A stretch of DNA of 64,000 bases from Spiroplasma mirum ATCC 29335 (GCF_000565195.1 NZ_CP006720.1:62001-126000), one strand, 5' to 3'; positions 49,177 to 59,415 are shown, counted from the stretch's first letter. The notes: a model not told the origin generated them from the sequence alone. Numbers and translations are program-made.

Positions 49177-49597
49177 AACCTATGAAAAAACTAAATATTT
49201 CAATTAAGAAAACAATTTATAATACCCAAAATAATATTTTAATAAATAATATCTATTTTTTCCTTAATTACTTAATATCCTTAATTTATTCTTAATTAAC
49301 TATGTTGTTACCGATATGATTTATCTATGATAGTATAATGAACCAATCTAAAAATTTGTTTTAAATAAACATATTTTTATTTTGTTAAATATTAAGTAAT
49401 ATTATTCTATTTTTTATGAAAAATTTTTATTATTTATCTGAAAATGATATATAATGAATTTGATTATTGCTATGTTTTATCTAATACTTTATAACATTAA
49501 AGGCCGCTTAATAAAATATTGTATTTTATTTTTAATTATTAAAAGTTTTGAACGTAATGATTTATTTTATTTGTAATAAATAAGAGGAAAAACAAAA

Positions 49598-50838
49598 ATG
49601 GAATATAAAAAATTAATTTTAGTTTTAGATTTAGGAATTTCATCATGTGGTTGAGCAATTACAAATCAAACGCAAGAGGGCAAATGAATTTTAGAAGACT
49701 TTGGAGTAAGGTTATTTCAGATACCTGAAGATTCAAAAGATGGTATTACAAATGCTGAAGCAAGAAGATTGAAACGTAGTGCGAAAAGATTAATTAGACG
49801 AAGAAAAAATTCTAAAGAAGATTTAATAAAATTATTTGAACGTATTGATTTTCTTAATAAAGAAGATTTAAAAAACTATATTAATAGTCATAGTGCAACT
49901 AACTTAGTTGATGATTTTAATCGTAAGGAATTATATAATCCTTACTACTTACGATACATTGGTTTAGATAATTAACTTACAAAAGAAGAATTAGTTTGAT
50001 CTTTAATTTATATTGCAAATAGAAGAGGATATAGTAATAAATTTTCTTTTGGTGATAAATTACCGAAAGGATTAGAAGAAGCAATCAAAAGTGCTACTCT
50101 TAATAAAAATTATCGTACATTATCGGAAGAAATTATTAAAAATTCAAAATATCGTGATCCTAATAATTTAAAAGCAATTCTTGTTAGAAATAAGGGTGTT
50201 AAGGAAGGAGAAGAAAATTTTCAGTATCTTTTTTCACGAACTGATTATATAAATGAAGTTCAATTGTTATTACAAAATTAATCTACATATTATCCTATTT
50301 TAACAGAAACCAATATTAAAAATATTATTGGTATTATTTTTCGTCAACAGGATTTTGAAGATGGGCCAGGACCTAAAAATGAAAAATTAAGAAAATTGTA
50401 TAAAGAAAAAAATAAACAGTTTTCTAAAAATTTTACGCAATTAGAAGGCCGATGTTCATTTTATCGTAATGAAAAAGTTGATTTTAAATCATCAATTTTA
50501 TTTGATATTTTTCATGTGGCATCTGAAATTTTAAAAATTAGTAAATATATTAAAGGTAAGGAAATTTTAGCTAAGAAAATTATTGATAATTTTTTCTATA
50601 ATGACCAAAATAAAAAAAGCAAAACACTACTAAAAAAAATTCTAAAATAACATATTGATGAAAATATTTTTGATAGCCCTGCTTATAAAAATATAGAATT
50701 TAAAACTAAATATTTAAATCTTTTAAAAAAAAGAAGTTTTTGGTTTTGATGTATTAAAAGATGTTGATATCAATAATTTAAATAAGAACATCTATTATGA
50801 ATTAGAAGAAATTATTCATACAAAAAATAATGAGTGTT
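49598..50838 (+). pseudogene. cas9: Cas9 N-terminal fragment with three in-frame TAA stops
   Basis: ATG 49598 behind AAGAGGAAAA. LILVLDLGISSCGWAI is RuvC-I with the catalytic Asp; EARRLKRSAKRLIRRRKNS is the Arg-rich bridge helix; KEELVWSLIYIANRRGY, FRQQDFEDGPGPKNEK and LEGRCSFYRNEK are REC/Cas9 blocks of the mollicute type II family. TAA at 49973-49975, 50279-50281 and 50648-50650 interrupt one continuous frame; a frameshift follows in an A8 run near 50735. Homology-like sequence fades near 50838. HNH, RuvC-II/III and the PAM-interacting domain are absent from the window, so no nuclease can be made. Confidence 0.85.
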
Positions 50839-50980
50839 AATAATGCAATTAATTATATGAAAAAGTTTTATTACTTGTTTAAAAGAATCAAATCCAGAGT
50901 TACTTAAATTACCAACATTATTATTAAATGATTATGAAGAAGATGAAGAGGAATATGAAATCAATGAAGAGGGAGAGTAG
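50839..50980 (+). pseudogene. Probable Cas1 C-terminal remnant
   Basis: A frame between the cas9 and cas2 remnants reads IIWKSFITCLKESNPELLKL with PTLLLNDYEEDEEEYEI and stops at TAG 50978-50980, ten nt before the cas2 start. Position and the KSF..CL....LLKLP pattern resemble the C-terminus of type II Cas1, which precedes cas2. The catalytic part is missing. Assignment rests mainly on gene order. Confidence 0.45.
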
Positions 50981-50990
50981 ATAACGATAA

Positions 50991-51291
50991 ATGCGAATGT
51001 TTGTATTTTTATGACTTACCTAATACGGCAAAAATGGATACTAAGAATTATACTAAATTTCATAAATTTTTAATTAAAAACGGTTATTATATGATTCAGT
51101 ATTCTATTTATTGTAAGTTATGTTTAAATTATGATGAAGTTAATAATAATAATAATAATAATATGATTAATTTACATAAGCCGCCAAAAGGTAATGTAAG
51201 AATTTTAATAGTTACAGAAAAGCAATATGAATCAATAATACCACAGTTCGAATTATGAATTTTAATTTATATGAAGATTTTACCTCAGTAA
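50991..51291 (+). pseudogene. cas2: Cas2, frameshifted
   Basis: ATG 50991. The N-terminal strand MRMFVF is in one frame and YDLPNTAKMDTKNYTKFHKF in the next: one extra T in the run at 51006-51010 separates them. IKNGYYMIQYSIYCKLCLN and KPPKGNVRILIVTEKQYESI match type II Cas2. An (AAT)7 microsatellite at 51142-51162 inserts seven Asn, and the C-terminus departs from the family after KQYES. Cas2 forms the spacer-integration complex with Cas1. Confidence 0.8.
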
Positions 51292-51638
51292 AAGAAGTTA
51301 AAATTGGGGTGGGGATTGCAAATGATTTGAAGAAAAGTTGAATTGAAGGAGTTGATAAGGATGAGTATTTTACTGTTTCTATTGAAGAAGTAACCAAGGA
51401 TTGTGTGGAAACAGCGGAATATTATGCCGCCGAAACAGTAATATTTAATAATTTACCAGTTTGTACTGATGCTTGAGTATATTATAATCTTAGTAAAGAA
51501 AGTCAGGAATTCATCCGTAAAAATATGCGCCAATATTTTAATTCACGAATGGTTCACCAAAGATTATTTACTAATTTAATTGATAATGACATTAAAAAAC
51601 AAATTGAACAAGGAAATTTACAAATTGATGATGAATAG
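51255..51638 (+). CDS. Hypothetical protein beside the decayed CRISPR locus
   Basis: 127 residues from ATG 51255 to TAG 51636-51638 with TGA-Trp at KKSWIEG and TDAWVYY. Acidic, predicted soluble, mainly helical C-terminal half (FIRKNMRQYFNSRM). I do not recognise a family. The start overlaps the end of cas2 and lacks a ribosome site, so the true N-terminus may be elsewhere or lost in the deletion. Intact frame and its own strong terminator argue that it was or is expressed. Confidence 0.55.
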
Positions 51639-51639
51639 G

Positions 51640-51671
51640 ATTACTAATTTCTAAGATTAGTAATTTTTTTA
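51640..51671 (+). terminator. Intrinsic terminator
   Basis: ATTACTAAT/ATTAGTAAT stem (51640-51648 with 51656-51664), loop TTCTAAG, then T7, two bases after the 51255 gene. Confidence 0.88.
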
Positions 51672-51723
51672 TTTTAAGGTTTTATTAGAGTATAATTTAA
51701 TATATATAGAAAGAGGGAACTTG

Positions 51724-52734
51724 ATGAAAGGTTTAGTTTTTAAATATAAGGAATTAATTGATTGAAGTGAAGTACCAGCACCAAAAATTATTGATAATGA
51801 ATATATTATTGTAAAAATTGAGGTATTTACTTTTTCACACTCTGATTATCGTCCTTATTTAGGAATGGACGACACGGTTGCCAAAAATACAATTATGGGC
51901 CATGAAGGGGTTGGAATTGTTAGCACAATTGGTAGAAAAGTAACATTTTTAAAAGTTAGGGACCGGGTTGTTATTAGTTGTATTATCCATTGTAACCAAT
52001 GTAAGTTTTGTCAACAAGGTTTATATGCTAATTGTTTAAATGCTGGTTTTATTTTGGGAACTAAGATTAACGGAACCTATGCTGAATATGTCCGAGTTCC
52101 ATATGGCGAATCTAGTGTTTATAAATTACCATCCGAAATTAGTACTGAACAGGGATTAATGTTATCAGATGTTTTATTAACAGCTTATGAAAATGTTATT
52201 TTAAAAGTTGATTTTAATAAAATTAATAATGTTGCATTAATTAGCGATGGGCCAATTGCCTTAGCAATCTTGTTATTTTTAAATTCTTATTATAAAAAAG
52301 TAACAGTTTTTGGCCATCACCGTATTAAGTTAGAGGTTTTTAAAGCTAATGGTGCTGAACAAATCATTAATAGTAAAAATAATGAGTTTGGAGATGAACA
52401 ATATGATTTAGTAGTGGAATGTGTTGGAAATGATCGTGATACATTTACTTTAGCCCAACAATTAGTTGGTTTTAACAGTATTATTATTTCAATTAGGCTC
52501 TTTAAAAAACCAGTCATTTTTAACCTTAATGAACTATGATATAAAAATATTACCATCAAAACCGGGATTTTAAATAATGGGGCGACTCTTGAAGTAATTG
52601 ATGAAATTTTAGCAAAAAAACTAGATCCAAATGTTTTAGTTTCCCAAGTGTATAATAAAGATGAAGTAATGGAAGCTTTCAACCAATTTGAAAATAAAGA
52701 CTATTTTAAAAAAGTTGTTAATTTATGATTGTAG
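51724..52734 (+). CDS. Medium-chain (zinc) alcohol dehydrogenase-like protein
   Basis: 336 residues from ATG 51724 behind AGAGGGAAC; TATAAT at 51691-51696. GHEGVGIV is the GHE zinc motif, and [16 protein letters not shown] gives the four structural-zinc Cys. The expected catalytic-zinc Cys (family CHSD/CGTD) is replaced: the segment reads [12 protein letters not shown]. The Rossmann glycine motif is also degenerate ([11 protein letters not shown]). TGA-Trp codons at three sites. The frame is intact, so the protein is made, but dehydrogenase activity is doubtful. ftsY starts 22 nt downstream. Confidence 0.85.
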
Positions 52735-52756
52735 CATAGAAGGAGTAATAATTAAG

Positions 52757-53743
52757 ATGGGTTTTTTTCAAAAACTAAAAGCAAACCGGGAAGAAAAAAA
52801 ACAAATTAAGCTAGAAAAAGCTTTAAAAAAAACACGACTTTCATTTTCAACGGACATTAAAAAACTAGCTAGTAAATATAAAGAATATGATGATAATTAT
52901 TTAGAAGAATTAGAGAATATTTTAATTGCTAGTGATATGGGAATGAACATGGTTTTACGAATTACCGATGAAATTCGTAAAAAAGTTAAAAAAGGATGGT
53001 CAATTGAAGAAACCAATAATTATTTAGTAGAAGTAATTATGGATTTATACAACGACCCAAAGTTGTGTCAAAACAAGTTAAATATTGAAGAGGAAAGATT
53101 AAATGTAATTTTAATGGTTGGTGTTAATGGTAGTGGTAAAACAACAACAATTGCTAAATTAACTAAAAATTTTTTAGACCAGGGCAAAAGGGTTTTATTA
53201 GTAGCGGGTGATACTTTCCGGGCAGGGGCTGTTGAGCAACTAAACCAATGAGCAGTCCGGTTACATACTGAAATTGTGAAACCAGCTAAAGAAGGACAAG
53301 ATCCAGCTAGTGTTATTTATGATGGAATTGCCAAAGCAAAAGCAGGGAAGTATGACTTTTTAATAATTGATACTGCAGGAAGACTTCAAAATAAAGTTAA
53401 CTTGATGAATGAACTAAATAAAATTACCCGAATTATTAAAAGAGAAATTCCAAGTGCCCCCCACGAAACTTTATTAGTTATTGATGGAGTAACTGGTCAA
53501 AATGGTATTTCCCAAGCCAAAAAGTTTTCCGAGGTAACAGATGTTAGTGGGATTGTATTAACAAAAATGGATGGTACAGCCAAGGGGGGCGTAGTCTTAG
53601 CAATCAAGGATCAACTAAATATTCCTGTAAAATTAATTGGCCTTGGTGAACAACCAGAAGATTTACAAGAATTTGATATTGAACAATATATTTATAATTT
53701 AACAAAAGATTTATTTGAAAGTGAAACCACCCCAGTAGGATAA
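52757..53743 (+). CDS. ftsY: Signal recognition particle receptor FtsY
   Basis: 328-residue SRP-family GTPase. ATG 52757 follows AGAAGGAG; upstream in-frame starts overlap the ADH gene. N-domain helices from residue 20, then G1 [35 protein letters not shown] and [10 protein letters not shown]. It lacks the Met-rich M domain of Ffh, which decides FtsY. TGA 53249-53251 is Trp. Stop overlaps the ylxM start (TAATG). Confidence 0.95.
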
Positions 53744-54063
53744 TGAAAGATCTTGAACGAACAAATTATCTAATCGATTTATATGAAATATATAGTTCAT
53801 TATTAACCCCAAAACAAATTACCTACTTTAAATTGTATTTCTTTGAAGATTATTCATTAAGTGAAATTTCCGAAATGCAAGTTGTTTCGCGGAATGCTGT
53901 TTATGATTCGCTTTTAAAGATTAGCAAGACATTAATAAAATTTGAAAATAGTTTAAAAATATGTTATAAACAAACACAACGCGAAAATTTATACCAAAAA
54001 TATTATGATACTAAAGAATGCCAGGAACTAATTAACAAATTAAAAAAAATTGAAGAAGATTAG
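53743..54063 (+). CDS. ylxM: YlxM-like helix-turn-helix protein
   Basis: 106 residues, start codon overlapping the ftsY stop by one base. LTPKQITYFKLYFFEDYSLS and EISEMQVVSRNAVYDSL form the sigma70-region-4-like HTH of YlxM/UPF0122. In most Firmicutes ylxM is coupled to ffh; here it is coupled to ftsY, still pointing to the SRP pathway. Confidence 0.88.
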   Translation: MKDLERTNYLIDLYEIYSSLLTPKQITYFKLYFFEDYSLSEISEMQVVSRNAVYDSLLKISKTLIKFENSLKICYKQTQRENLYQKYYDTKECQELINKLKKIEED

Positions 54064-54073
54064 GAGATTAAGG

Positions 54074-54871
54074 ATGAAAATTTTAATGATTGGTGATATT
54101 TATGCAAAGGCAGGAAGAAAAGCGCTTGAAGAGTATTTACCTTTCATTATGAAAAAATATCAAATTCAATTTGTGGTCGCGAATGGTGAAAATACTAGTC
54201 ATGGTAAATCAATCTTACGAAAGCATTATGAAGAATTAAAAGCATTGCAGGTTGATGTTATTACTTCCGGAAACCATATTTTTAAAAATCCCGAAGTCCC
54301 AAAATATATTGAAGAGGTTGATGATTTATTAAAACCACTAAATATGAATCCCTATACTCCTGGTTCAGGAACCGTTGTAAAAAAAGTTGGCAATAAAACC
54401 ATCCGTGTTACTAATTTAATTGGTCGTAGTTTTATGGATCCTGCTGATAATCCACATTATGCATTGGAAAAAATTGTGGCTGAAGATAATAGTGATTTGC
54501 ATTTAGTTGATTTTCATGCGGAAGCAAGCGCTGAGAAATTAGCCTTAGCTTGAAATTTTGATGGCAAAATTACTTGTTTAGTGGGAACGCATACACATGT
54601 TCAAACAACAGATAATCGTATTTTACCAAATGGTACTGCATATATTACTGATTTAGGAATGTGTGGTAGTTATAATTCAATTATTGGGGCTAATCCCGAA
54701 GAAGTTATTTTAAAAGAAAAAACTGGCTTACCAAGTCGTTTTCAACCCGCGGAAGATTTAGATAATTTAATTTTTTCAGGAATTATTTTGGAAACTGATA
54801 ATGTTGATAATTCCGTGATTAAAATTGACCGAATTTTAATTACCCCTGATAATCAAGATAAATATAGATAG
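54074..54871 (+). CDS. ymdB: YmdB-family metallophosphoesterase
   Basis: 265 residues from ATG 54074 behind TTAGGAGATTAAGG. Two-metal phosphoesterase motifs: MIGDIYAKAGR, VANGENTSHG, SGNHIF, DFHAEASAEK and GTHTHVQTTD. B. subtilis YmdB hydrolyses 2',3'-cyclic nucleotides and affects biofilm and motility gene expression. One TGA-Trp at 54551-54553. Likely in one transcript with ftsY-ylxM. Confidence 0.9.
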
Positions 54872-54882
54872 GAGCAAGGTTA

Positions 54883-55821
54883 ATGAGTCAATTAATTACA
54901 ATTAAAATGACAATTGGAATTGTGTTTGGAATTTTAGGATTTGCTCTATTATGTTATTTTATTAGTCGCTTTTATAAATTATTTTCCAAACGGGTGAGGG
55001 TAAATGAAGTACAGTTACCGGAACTAATTGATAATAAATATTTCATTAGTGCTGATCAATATCAATTCTCTGTGTTAGGGGAAATTAATAAAAATGACTG
55101 GGAAATTATCTTAGGAATCCATGACATTTATGGTAACAAAAATGATTTTGCTAGCTTAGTTAATAATAAGAATTTAAATTCTGAAATTTCATTTCTTAGT
55201 TTTAACCAGCGAAATATTGGCGATAATGATTACTACCAAACAAAGAATATCGGAATTTTAATAAATGATGTTTTAATGGCAATTGAAGTTATTAAAAATA
55301 AATATGAAAACCAAACAATTACCTTATTATTAGAAGGTTATAGTTGTGGTTTAGTTAATTACCTTTTACGAAAAACAAAACATATTACCAAAATAATTTT
55401 AGTTAATCCAATTACCAATAAAAAAACGATGCGCTTTTCTTTTTTTAGTAAAATTAGTATTTTCTTTAGTTTTTTATTTTATTTAAACAAAACTTTAAAT
55501 ATTAATATTGATTATCATTATTTTACTAATAACCAAGAGTATATTGTGAAGATGAAAGCCAACCCCCAACAATATTTTTTAAACCAAATTTTGCAAGTTA
55601 AACAAATTAATAAAAGAATTATCAAGAAAATAAATAACTTACAGGTTAAAACCTTATTATTGCAAAGTAATGGTAATAAATTTTATTTTCCCAAACGGTT
55701 GGCGAAAATTACCAACCCCTATGTTGAAATAACTAACCTTGATAATGATAACCATTTTATTTTTATTGATAATCTTGATGAGAAAATAATTAATTCAATG
55801 AATGACTTTGTGCAAAATTAA
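54883..55821 (+). CDS. Membrane-anchored alpha/beta-hydrolase-like protein
   Basis: 312 residues from ATG 54883 behind AGGAGCAAGG. One N-terminal membrane helix (residues 9-30). LGIHDIYGNKNDF resembles the oxyanion strand, LLEGYSCGLVNYLL holds a GXSXG nucleophile elbow (GYSCG), and NDNHFIF near the end could carry the catalytic His; the acid is unclear. The pattern suits a lysophospholipase/esterase-like enzyme. Last gene of the ftsY run, followed by a bidirectional terminator. Confidence 0.65.
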   Translation: MSQLITIKMTIGIVFGILGFALLCYFISRFYKLFSKRVRVNEVQLPELIDNKYFISADQYQFSVLGEINKNDWEIILGIHDIYGNKNDFASLVNNKNLNSEISFLSFNQRNIGDNDYYQTKNIGILINDVLMAIEVIKNKYENQTITLLLEGYSCGLVNYLLRKTKHITKIILVNPITNKKTMRFSFFSKISIFFSFLFYLNKTLNINIDYHYFTNNQEYIVKMKANPQQYFLNQILQVKQINKRIIKKINNLQVKTLLLQSNGNKFYFPKRLAKITNPYVEITNLDNDNHFIFIDNLDEKIINSMNDFVQN

Positions 55822-55850
55822 AAAGTTTGGAAGTTAACTTCCAAACTTTT
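55821..55850. terminator. Bidirectional terminator
   Basis: Perfect 13-bp stem (55821-55833 with 55838-55850), loop TTAA, with A/T runs on both sides, between the hydrolase-like gene (+) and marR remnant (-). Confidence 0.93.
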
Positions 55851-56262
55851 ATTTTTTACTTAATTCGTTTGATAAAAAGGTTAGGATTTCTAATAAATCA
55901 TTTTGTTTTTGGTCGGTAATTAACGCTAATAATTGCTTATTAAGAGCTGATGAAATTTCCATAAATTTTTCAGCAATCATTCTCCCCCTTTGGTGTTAAT
56001 TCCAACCAACTAATTCTTTTATCTTTTTGACAACGTTGTCAAACGATTAATTTTTCGACTCATTCCGGGCTTTTGTTTGATTAGAAATTTTTGATAATTT
56101 TGTCATTTTGGTTGTTGGATTGTTTTGCATATACAACAAGATTGGTCCGTCTGTTGGTTCAATATCAAAATATTTTGCGTGGGTTAAAAACTCACTAACT
56201 AGCGCATCAATTTCCTTATTAATTTTTCTCAGAACAAACATTAATTCATTAAATAACATCAT
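55849..56262 (-). pseudogene. MarR-family regulator, frameshifted
   Basis: Minus strand from ATG 56262 (AGGTGAT upstream). An N-terminal helix, LYMQNNPTTKMTKLSKIS (start of the winged helix) and QTKAR run into a frameshift near 56075; the C-terminal EKFMEISSALNKQLLALI and LEILTFLSNELSKK are in other frames, ending at 55849-55851. The DNA-recognition helix is hit. It faces away from the nitroreductase pseudogene, a typical regulator/target neighbourhood. Confidence 0.65.
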
Positions 56263-56320
56263 TATCACCTACTTAAATTCTACCAAAAATTATCGGAAAA
56301 AGGGAATAACAACTTTGAAC

Positions 56321-56961
56321 TTAGATTTCTTGGGCAAAGTCATCATGTGAAATTCTAGTTCTTGGGAAGGCTACCATTGGGTCAATCTTAAGATCATAAT
56401 ATCCTACCTAAACTAATTAAAAGAGTTGGATGATAGCGATTTTTATCTAAAACATCATATTTAGCTAAGATTTTTTCTAACGCTTGTGGATCAAGCCCGG
56501 TTATTACATTTGACCCAGTTTGTAAATCAGCTGCTTGTAAGGTAATAAATTTTGCTGCAATGTATGTCCTGTGGTCAGAAAATGAGTTAGCATCAACTGC
56601 CCCATTAATAACACCTTGCATGGCTTGTGAACATAACCATTTACCATTTCTGCTGGTAATTAACGGCTAAAACGTTCTGTTAAGAACTCAGTATCACTAG
56701 CATGTCCCTATTTGCTGCTAATAACACTAAAGTAACAGGTACATTATTGATTTTTTTTAGGATTTCCTTCTAATACTGCTGGTAAAATTGCTTTTTAGCA
56801 TCTTCACTTTTAATAGCTACGACTTTAAAAGGTTCAACACCATAGGCATTTGGTACTAATCTTCCTGCTTCAATAATAGCATTTAAATCTTATTCTGATA
56901 TTGATTTGTTAATATATGATTTAACTGCTTTTCTTCAATTTATTGCATCTTTTACTGACAT
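56321..56961 (-). pseudogene. Nitroreductase-family protein, broken
   Basis: Minus strand from ATG 56961 behind AAGGAGAGG. SVKDAINWRKAVKSY, IIEAGRLVPNAYGVEPFKVV, NVPVTLVLLAANRDM, QGVINGAVDANSF and the C-terminal YYDLKIDPMVAFPRTRIS are nitroreductase-like (FMN-dependent). Stop near 56893 and frameshifts near 56795, 56755, 56700, 56640 and 56400. Ends at TAA 56321-56323. Confidence 0.7.
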
Positions 56962-57123
56962 TGTAATTTTCCTCTCCTTAATTTGTTGATGCGTTAACCA
57001 TTATTATTTTAGTATTATTAGTTAACATGTTAACTAATTTTTAAAAGAATTTTAAAAAAATAAATTGATTTTTGTTTAAAAAATATCAGATTTTACGGTA
57101 TAATTTTTTTGTTGTTAATACAA

Positions 57124-57241
57124 CTAAAACTTATTCAGAAGTGGTTAGCATGCTAAGCAGTAATCCACTAGCAACCCTATATAGAAATTATAGAAGGTGC
57201 TTTTAGCAGGGCATATGATAGCTATCAATAAGGTTTATTAG
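57124..57241 (+). promoter_or_regulatory. SAM-I (S-box) riboswitch of metK
   Basis: ACTTATTCAGAAGTGG opens P1/P2, CCACTAGCAACC contains the GCAACC signature, then AAGGTGCTTTTAGCAGG carries the AAGGTGC...GCAG core and AATAAGGTTT closes P1 (57227-57236 region with 57127-57134). TATAAT at 57099-57104 is the likely -10. CTTATTAATTTTTTT at 57260-57274 can pair with the P1 3' strand, suggesting a terminator alternative. metK begins 116 nt downstream. Confidence 0.85.
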
Positions 57242-57357
57242 TTATTTAAAAATCTTAAACTTATTAATTTTTTTGATAATCATATTTCTGATAAAGTAAA
57301 CTAATTAGCCATTAACTAATTATTTTTTTAGTTAACTTATTTGGGAGAGGATTTATT

Positions 57358-58512
57358 ATGGTATTACAAGAAAAGATATTATTTACATCAGAGTCGGTTT
57401 CGGAAGGCCATCCGGATAAAATTTGTGATCAAATTTCGGATGCAATTTTGGATGCTTGTTTAACTCAAGATCCAAATTCACGGGTAGCTTGTGAGTGTTT
57501 TATTACAACAAATCGTTTAATCATTGGAGGAGAAATTACGACCAAAGCAATTGTTAATTATGAACAAATTGCTCGTAACGTTTTAAAAGCAATTGGTTAT
57601 GATGATGAAGAATGGGGAATTAACTGAGAAACTTGTCAAATTGAAATTTTAATTAATACGCAATCACCAGATATTGCAATGGGAGTTAATAAAAATGGGG
57701 CTGGTGACCAAGGAATTATGTTTGGTTATGCTACAAATGAATCAGATAATTACATGCCCTTAGCAATTTCAATTGCTCATGACTTGGTCAAAAGAGCTAG
57801 CTCATTACGCAAACAAGGTTTATTTTCCCAAGCTCGTCCGGATATGAAATCACAAGTCACGTTAGATCTTACTAATCAAAAAAAAATTTTAGTTGATACA
57901 GTTCTAATGTCGATTCAACATCATCATAATATTGATGAAAATGCGTTTAAAAAATATATTAAAAATGAAATTATGATTCCGGTTATTAAAAAATATAGCT
58001 TAAATGATGATTTTAAAATTTTAATTAACCCAACCGGTCGTTTTGTAATTGGAGGGCCAAAGTGTGATACGGGACTAACAGGACGAAAAATTATTGTTGA
58101 TACTTATGGGGGTTATGCCCGTCATGGTGGTGGTGCTTTTTCAGGGAAAGATGGTACTAAAGTTGATCGCAGTGGGGCCTATATGGCACGCTATGTTGCC
58201 AAGAACGTTGTTGGGGCTGGATTAGCTGACCGCTGTGAAATTCAGTTATCTTATGCAATTGGAATTGCAGAACCAATTTCAATTTATATTGATACATTTG
58301 GTACTAATCGCATTCCTAATAATGTTATTTTAAAAGCAGTTGAGGAAGTGTTTGACTTTTCTCCAACGGCAATGATTAAAAATCTTGAACTACAAAAACC
58401 AATCTTTCAGCAGACAGCTACTTATGGTCATTTTGGACGTCCTAGTCATGAGTTACCATGGGAAAGATTAGACAAAATTTATTTATTAACAAAATATATT
58501 ATTTTGCCCTAG
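57358..58512 (+). CDS. metK: S-adenosylmethionine synthetase
   Basis: 384 residues; makes SAM from ATP and methionine. ATG 57358 follows [27 protein letters not shown] holds the metal/ATP His-Pro-Asp, [12 protein letters not shown] and [19 protein letters not shown] are family signatures. Two TGA-Trp codons early on. SAM is sensed by the riboswitch upstream. Confidence 0.97.
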
Positions 58513-58560
58513 TTTATTGATATAATTAACATAGAATTAACAATTAATGGGAGAAATATT

Positions 58561-59388
58561 ATGGCATATAAATTAATTGCACTGGATTTAGATGGCACAA
58601 CTGTCAAACGAAAAAATAAAATTTCAAAGCAAAATGTTAAAACAATTAAATGGGCATTACAAAATGATATTAAGATTATTATTGCAACTGGTAGAAGTAT
58701 TAAAGCAATTAAAACAGTAGCTGATAAATTAGGAGTAATCAATTATGACTTGCCAGTAATTGGTTTTAATGGTGGAGTTATTTATGATTTTTTAAATAAT
58801 CGAATAATAAAACAAAATTCTTTTTTAACTGCTGAAGTTCAGGATGTTTTTAGAATTGCTAATAAAAATAAGGTACAACTATGAGCATATTCAGTTAAAG
58901 ATGATGATTTAGCATATGTCAACACTAACCGGGGATTAATGGTTAAATGAATGAGTTGGCATACAAAACGTAAGCGCGTGTTATATAATAAAGTAGCAAA
59001 TTTTAATGATGAAGTCTTTAAATTCGTTGTAAGTGGTAACCGACCAAATGTTCTTGCTTTTAAAGAAGAAATTTTAGCAAAGTATCAATTTAATATTTTT
59101 GACTGGTCTTATGTCTCTAAATCAAAATTAAATCTTGAAGTTTCCCCTTTAAATACCGATAAAAAAGATGCGGTGGAATATATTGCAAAAATGTATGATA
59201 TTAAGCAGGAAGAAGTTATTGCAATGGGGGACGGTTCAAATGATCGCGAAATGTTAAAATGAGCAGGGTTAGGAATTGCCATGGGGAATGCTAAACAAGA
59301 TATTAAAAATATTGCCAATGAAGTTACTCATCATCATAAAAAATCCGGAGTAGCAAAAGCAATTAAAAAACACCTTAATAATAAATAA
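58561..59388 (+). CDS. Cof-type HAD-IIB phosphatase
   Basis: 275 residues from ATG 58561 behind TGGGAGAAA, 48 nt after metK. ALDLDGTTV is motif I, IIATGRS motif II, NTDKKDAVEYIAK the Lys region, MGDGSNDREML motif IV. Third member of this family in the window, distinct from the pair at 42229. Substrate unknown. Confidence 0.88.
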
Positions 59389-59390
59389 AA

Positions 59391-59415
59391 AAATTACTTA
59401 AGTAGTGATTTTTTT
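59391..59415. terminator. Terminator between HAD gene and tauE
   Basis: AAATTACT/AGTGATTT (59391-59398 with 59404-59411, one G-T pair), loop TAAGT, then T-run; the minus-strand gene stops at its far edge. Confidence 0.75.

Noticed and set aside
48660-49597. CRISPR array or tracrRNA next to cas9
   Set aside because: I looked for regularly spaced 30-40 bp repeats and anti-repeats on both strands and saw none; the sequence is plain A/T-rich.
54883-55821. A confident lysophospholipase call
   Set aside because: Only the GYSCG elbow and a possible His are seen; the acid residue and family signature are not clear, so the call is kept general.
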